From Silicimonas sp. (GTDB lineage Bacteria > Pseudomonadota > Alphaproteobacteria > Rhodobacterales > Rhodobacteraceae), in contig JAJEGW010000032.1 in the NCBI GenBank assembly GCA_022819605.1, positions 1 through 64,000 on the forward strand: 64,000 bases of DNA, read 5' to 3'. Below the pieces are notes generated by a model. It made no database searches and had not been told where the DNA came from. It worked only from the letters and a program-made list of their open reading frames with translations. How positions within the stretch are numbered: the first letter of the stretch is position 1; every line of letters starts with the position of its first letter. A program made the translations under genes and the position numbers. Below, piece by piece: positions 63,983 to 64,000 of the stretch.

Positions 63983-64000
63983 TGGGCGACCTCCATTGCC

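Noticed and set aside
1-64000. CRISPR arrays, prophage, integrated plasmid or biosynthetic gene cluster
   Set aside because: No regularly spaced repeats, phage structural genes, replication or conjugation genes, or NRPS/PKS/RiPP genes were seen.

Overview
The window is a GC-rich chromosomal segment from an alphaproteobacterium, most likely in or near Rhodobacterales. Pointers are a ubiquinone-type electron chain partner (COQ10/RatA START protein), a PhoR of about 355 residues with no membrane segment, adjacent hisF and hisE, TrmFO, class II DAHP synthase, cytochrome c', an MFS/GlxA pair and a tRNA-Leu(CAA) with encoded CCA. This placement is inferred from protein families only; no rRNA is present.

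Layout. 1-2930: eroded fragments (FMN-type glutamate synthase end, an amino-acid-type ABC binding protein piece, a truncated phosphoesterase) around an intact ammonium transporter. 3092-7381: minus-strand sugar-type operon (ROK kinase, SIS protein, GMC oxidoreductase) behind a decayed GntR regulator. 7679-16626: trmFO, gyrA, a cupin, a drastically shortened resolvase relic, dsbB with a DedA/YqaA-like protein, an MFS carrier and a GlxA-type regulator. 16788-22974: plus-strand DAHP synthase, a TnpB relic, gmk, a broken gamma-carbonic anhydrase, then phoR, a pstS relic, phoU and phoB. 23358-33140: DUF3047 protein, IS3 relic, tsf, rpsB with a long low-complexity tail, modA, tRNA-Leu, mfd and a VapBC-type toxin-antitoxin pair. 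33525-52053: a large accessory catabolic cluster. 52442-64000: hemB, hisF, hisE, RatA/COQ10, a phosphoribosyltransferase, two c-type cytochromes, a LysE exporter, a VOC protein, a histidinol-phosphatase-like enzyme, a frameshifted secreted protein, and a GPP34 (GOLPH3-like) plus Pit phosphate transporter pair.

The most interesting region is 33525-52053. A tightly overlapping eight-gene operon (RidA, a novel two-part HTH/methyltransferase-like protein, an NDP-forming acyl-CoA synthetase of the FerA type, aldehyde dehydrogenase, SDR, a tautomerase without the usual N-terminal proline, crotonase, CrtI-like FAD oxidoreductase) is divergent from a LigM-type tetrahydrofolate-dependent O-demethylase gene and an alpha/beta hydrolase. 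It is flanked by an isochorismatase, a sugar-type ABC importer lacking its ATPase and with a frameshifted binding protein, a second GMC oxidoreductase, a hypothetical protein and a six-Asp-box propeller protein. The enzyme set parallels FerA-FerB-LigV-LigM hydroxycinnamate catabolism of Sphingobium but with altered pocket positions in the demethylase, so a different methoxylated substrate is plausible. A shared tandem motif built on GCCCACTA lies upstream of three transcription units of this cluster and may mark a regulon.

The second theme is erosion: at least ten broken or relic genes in 64 kb, including the loss of the pst transporter from between phoR and phoU while a Pit carrier remains. 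This looks like a lineage undergoing genome decay (possibly host-associated), though single-base frameshifts could also be assembly errors.
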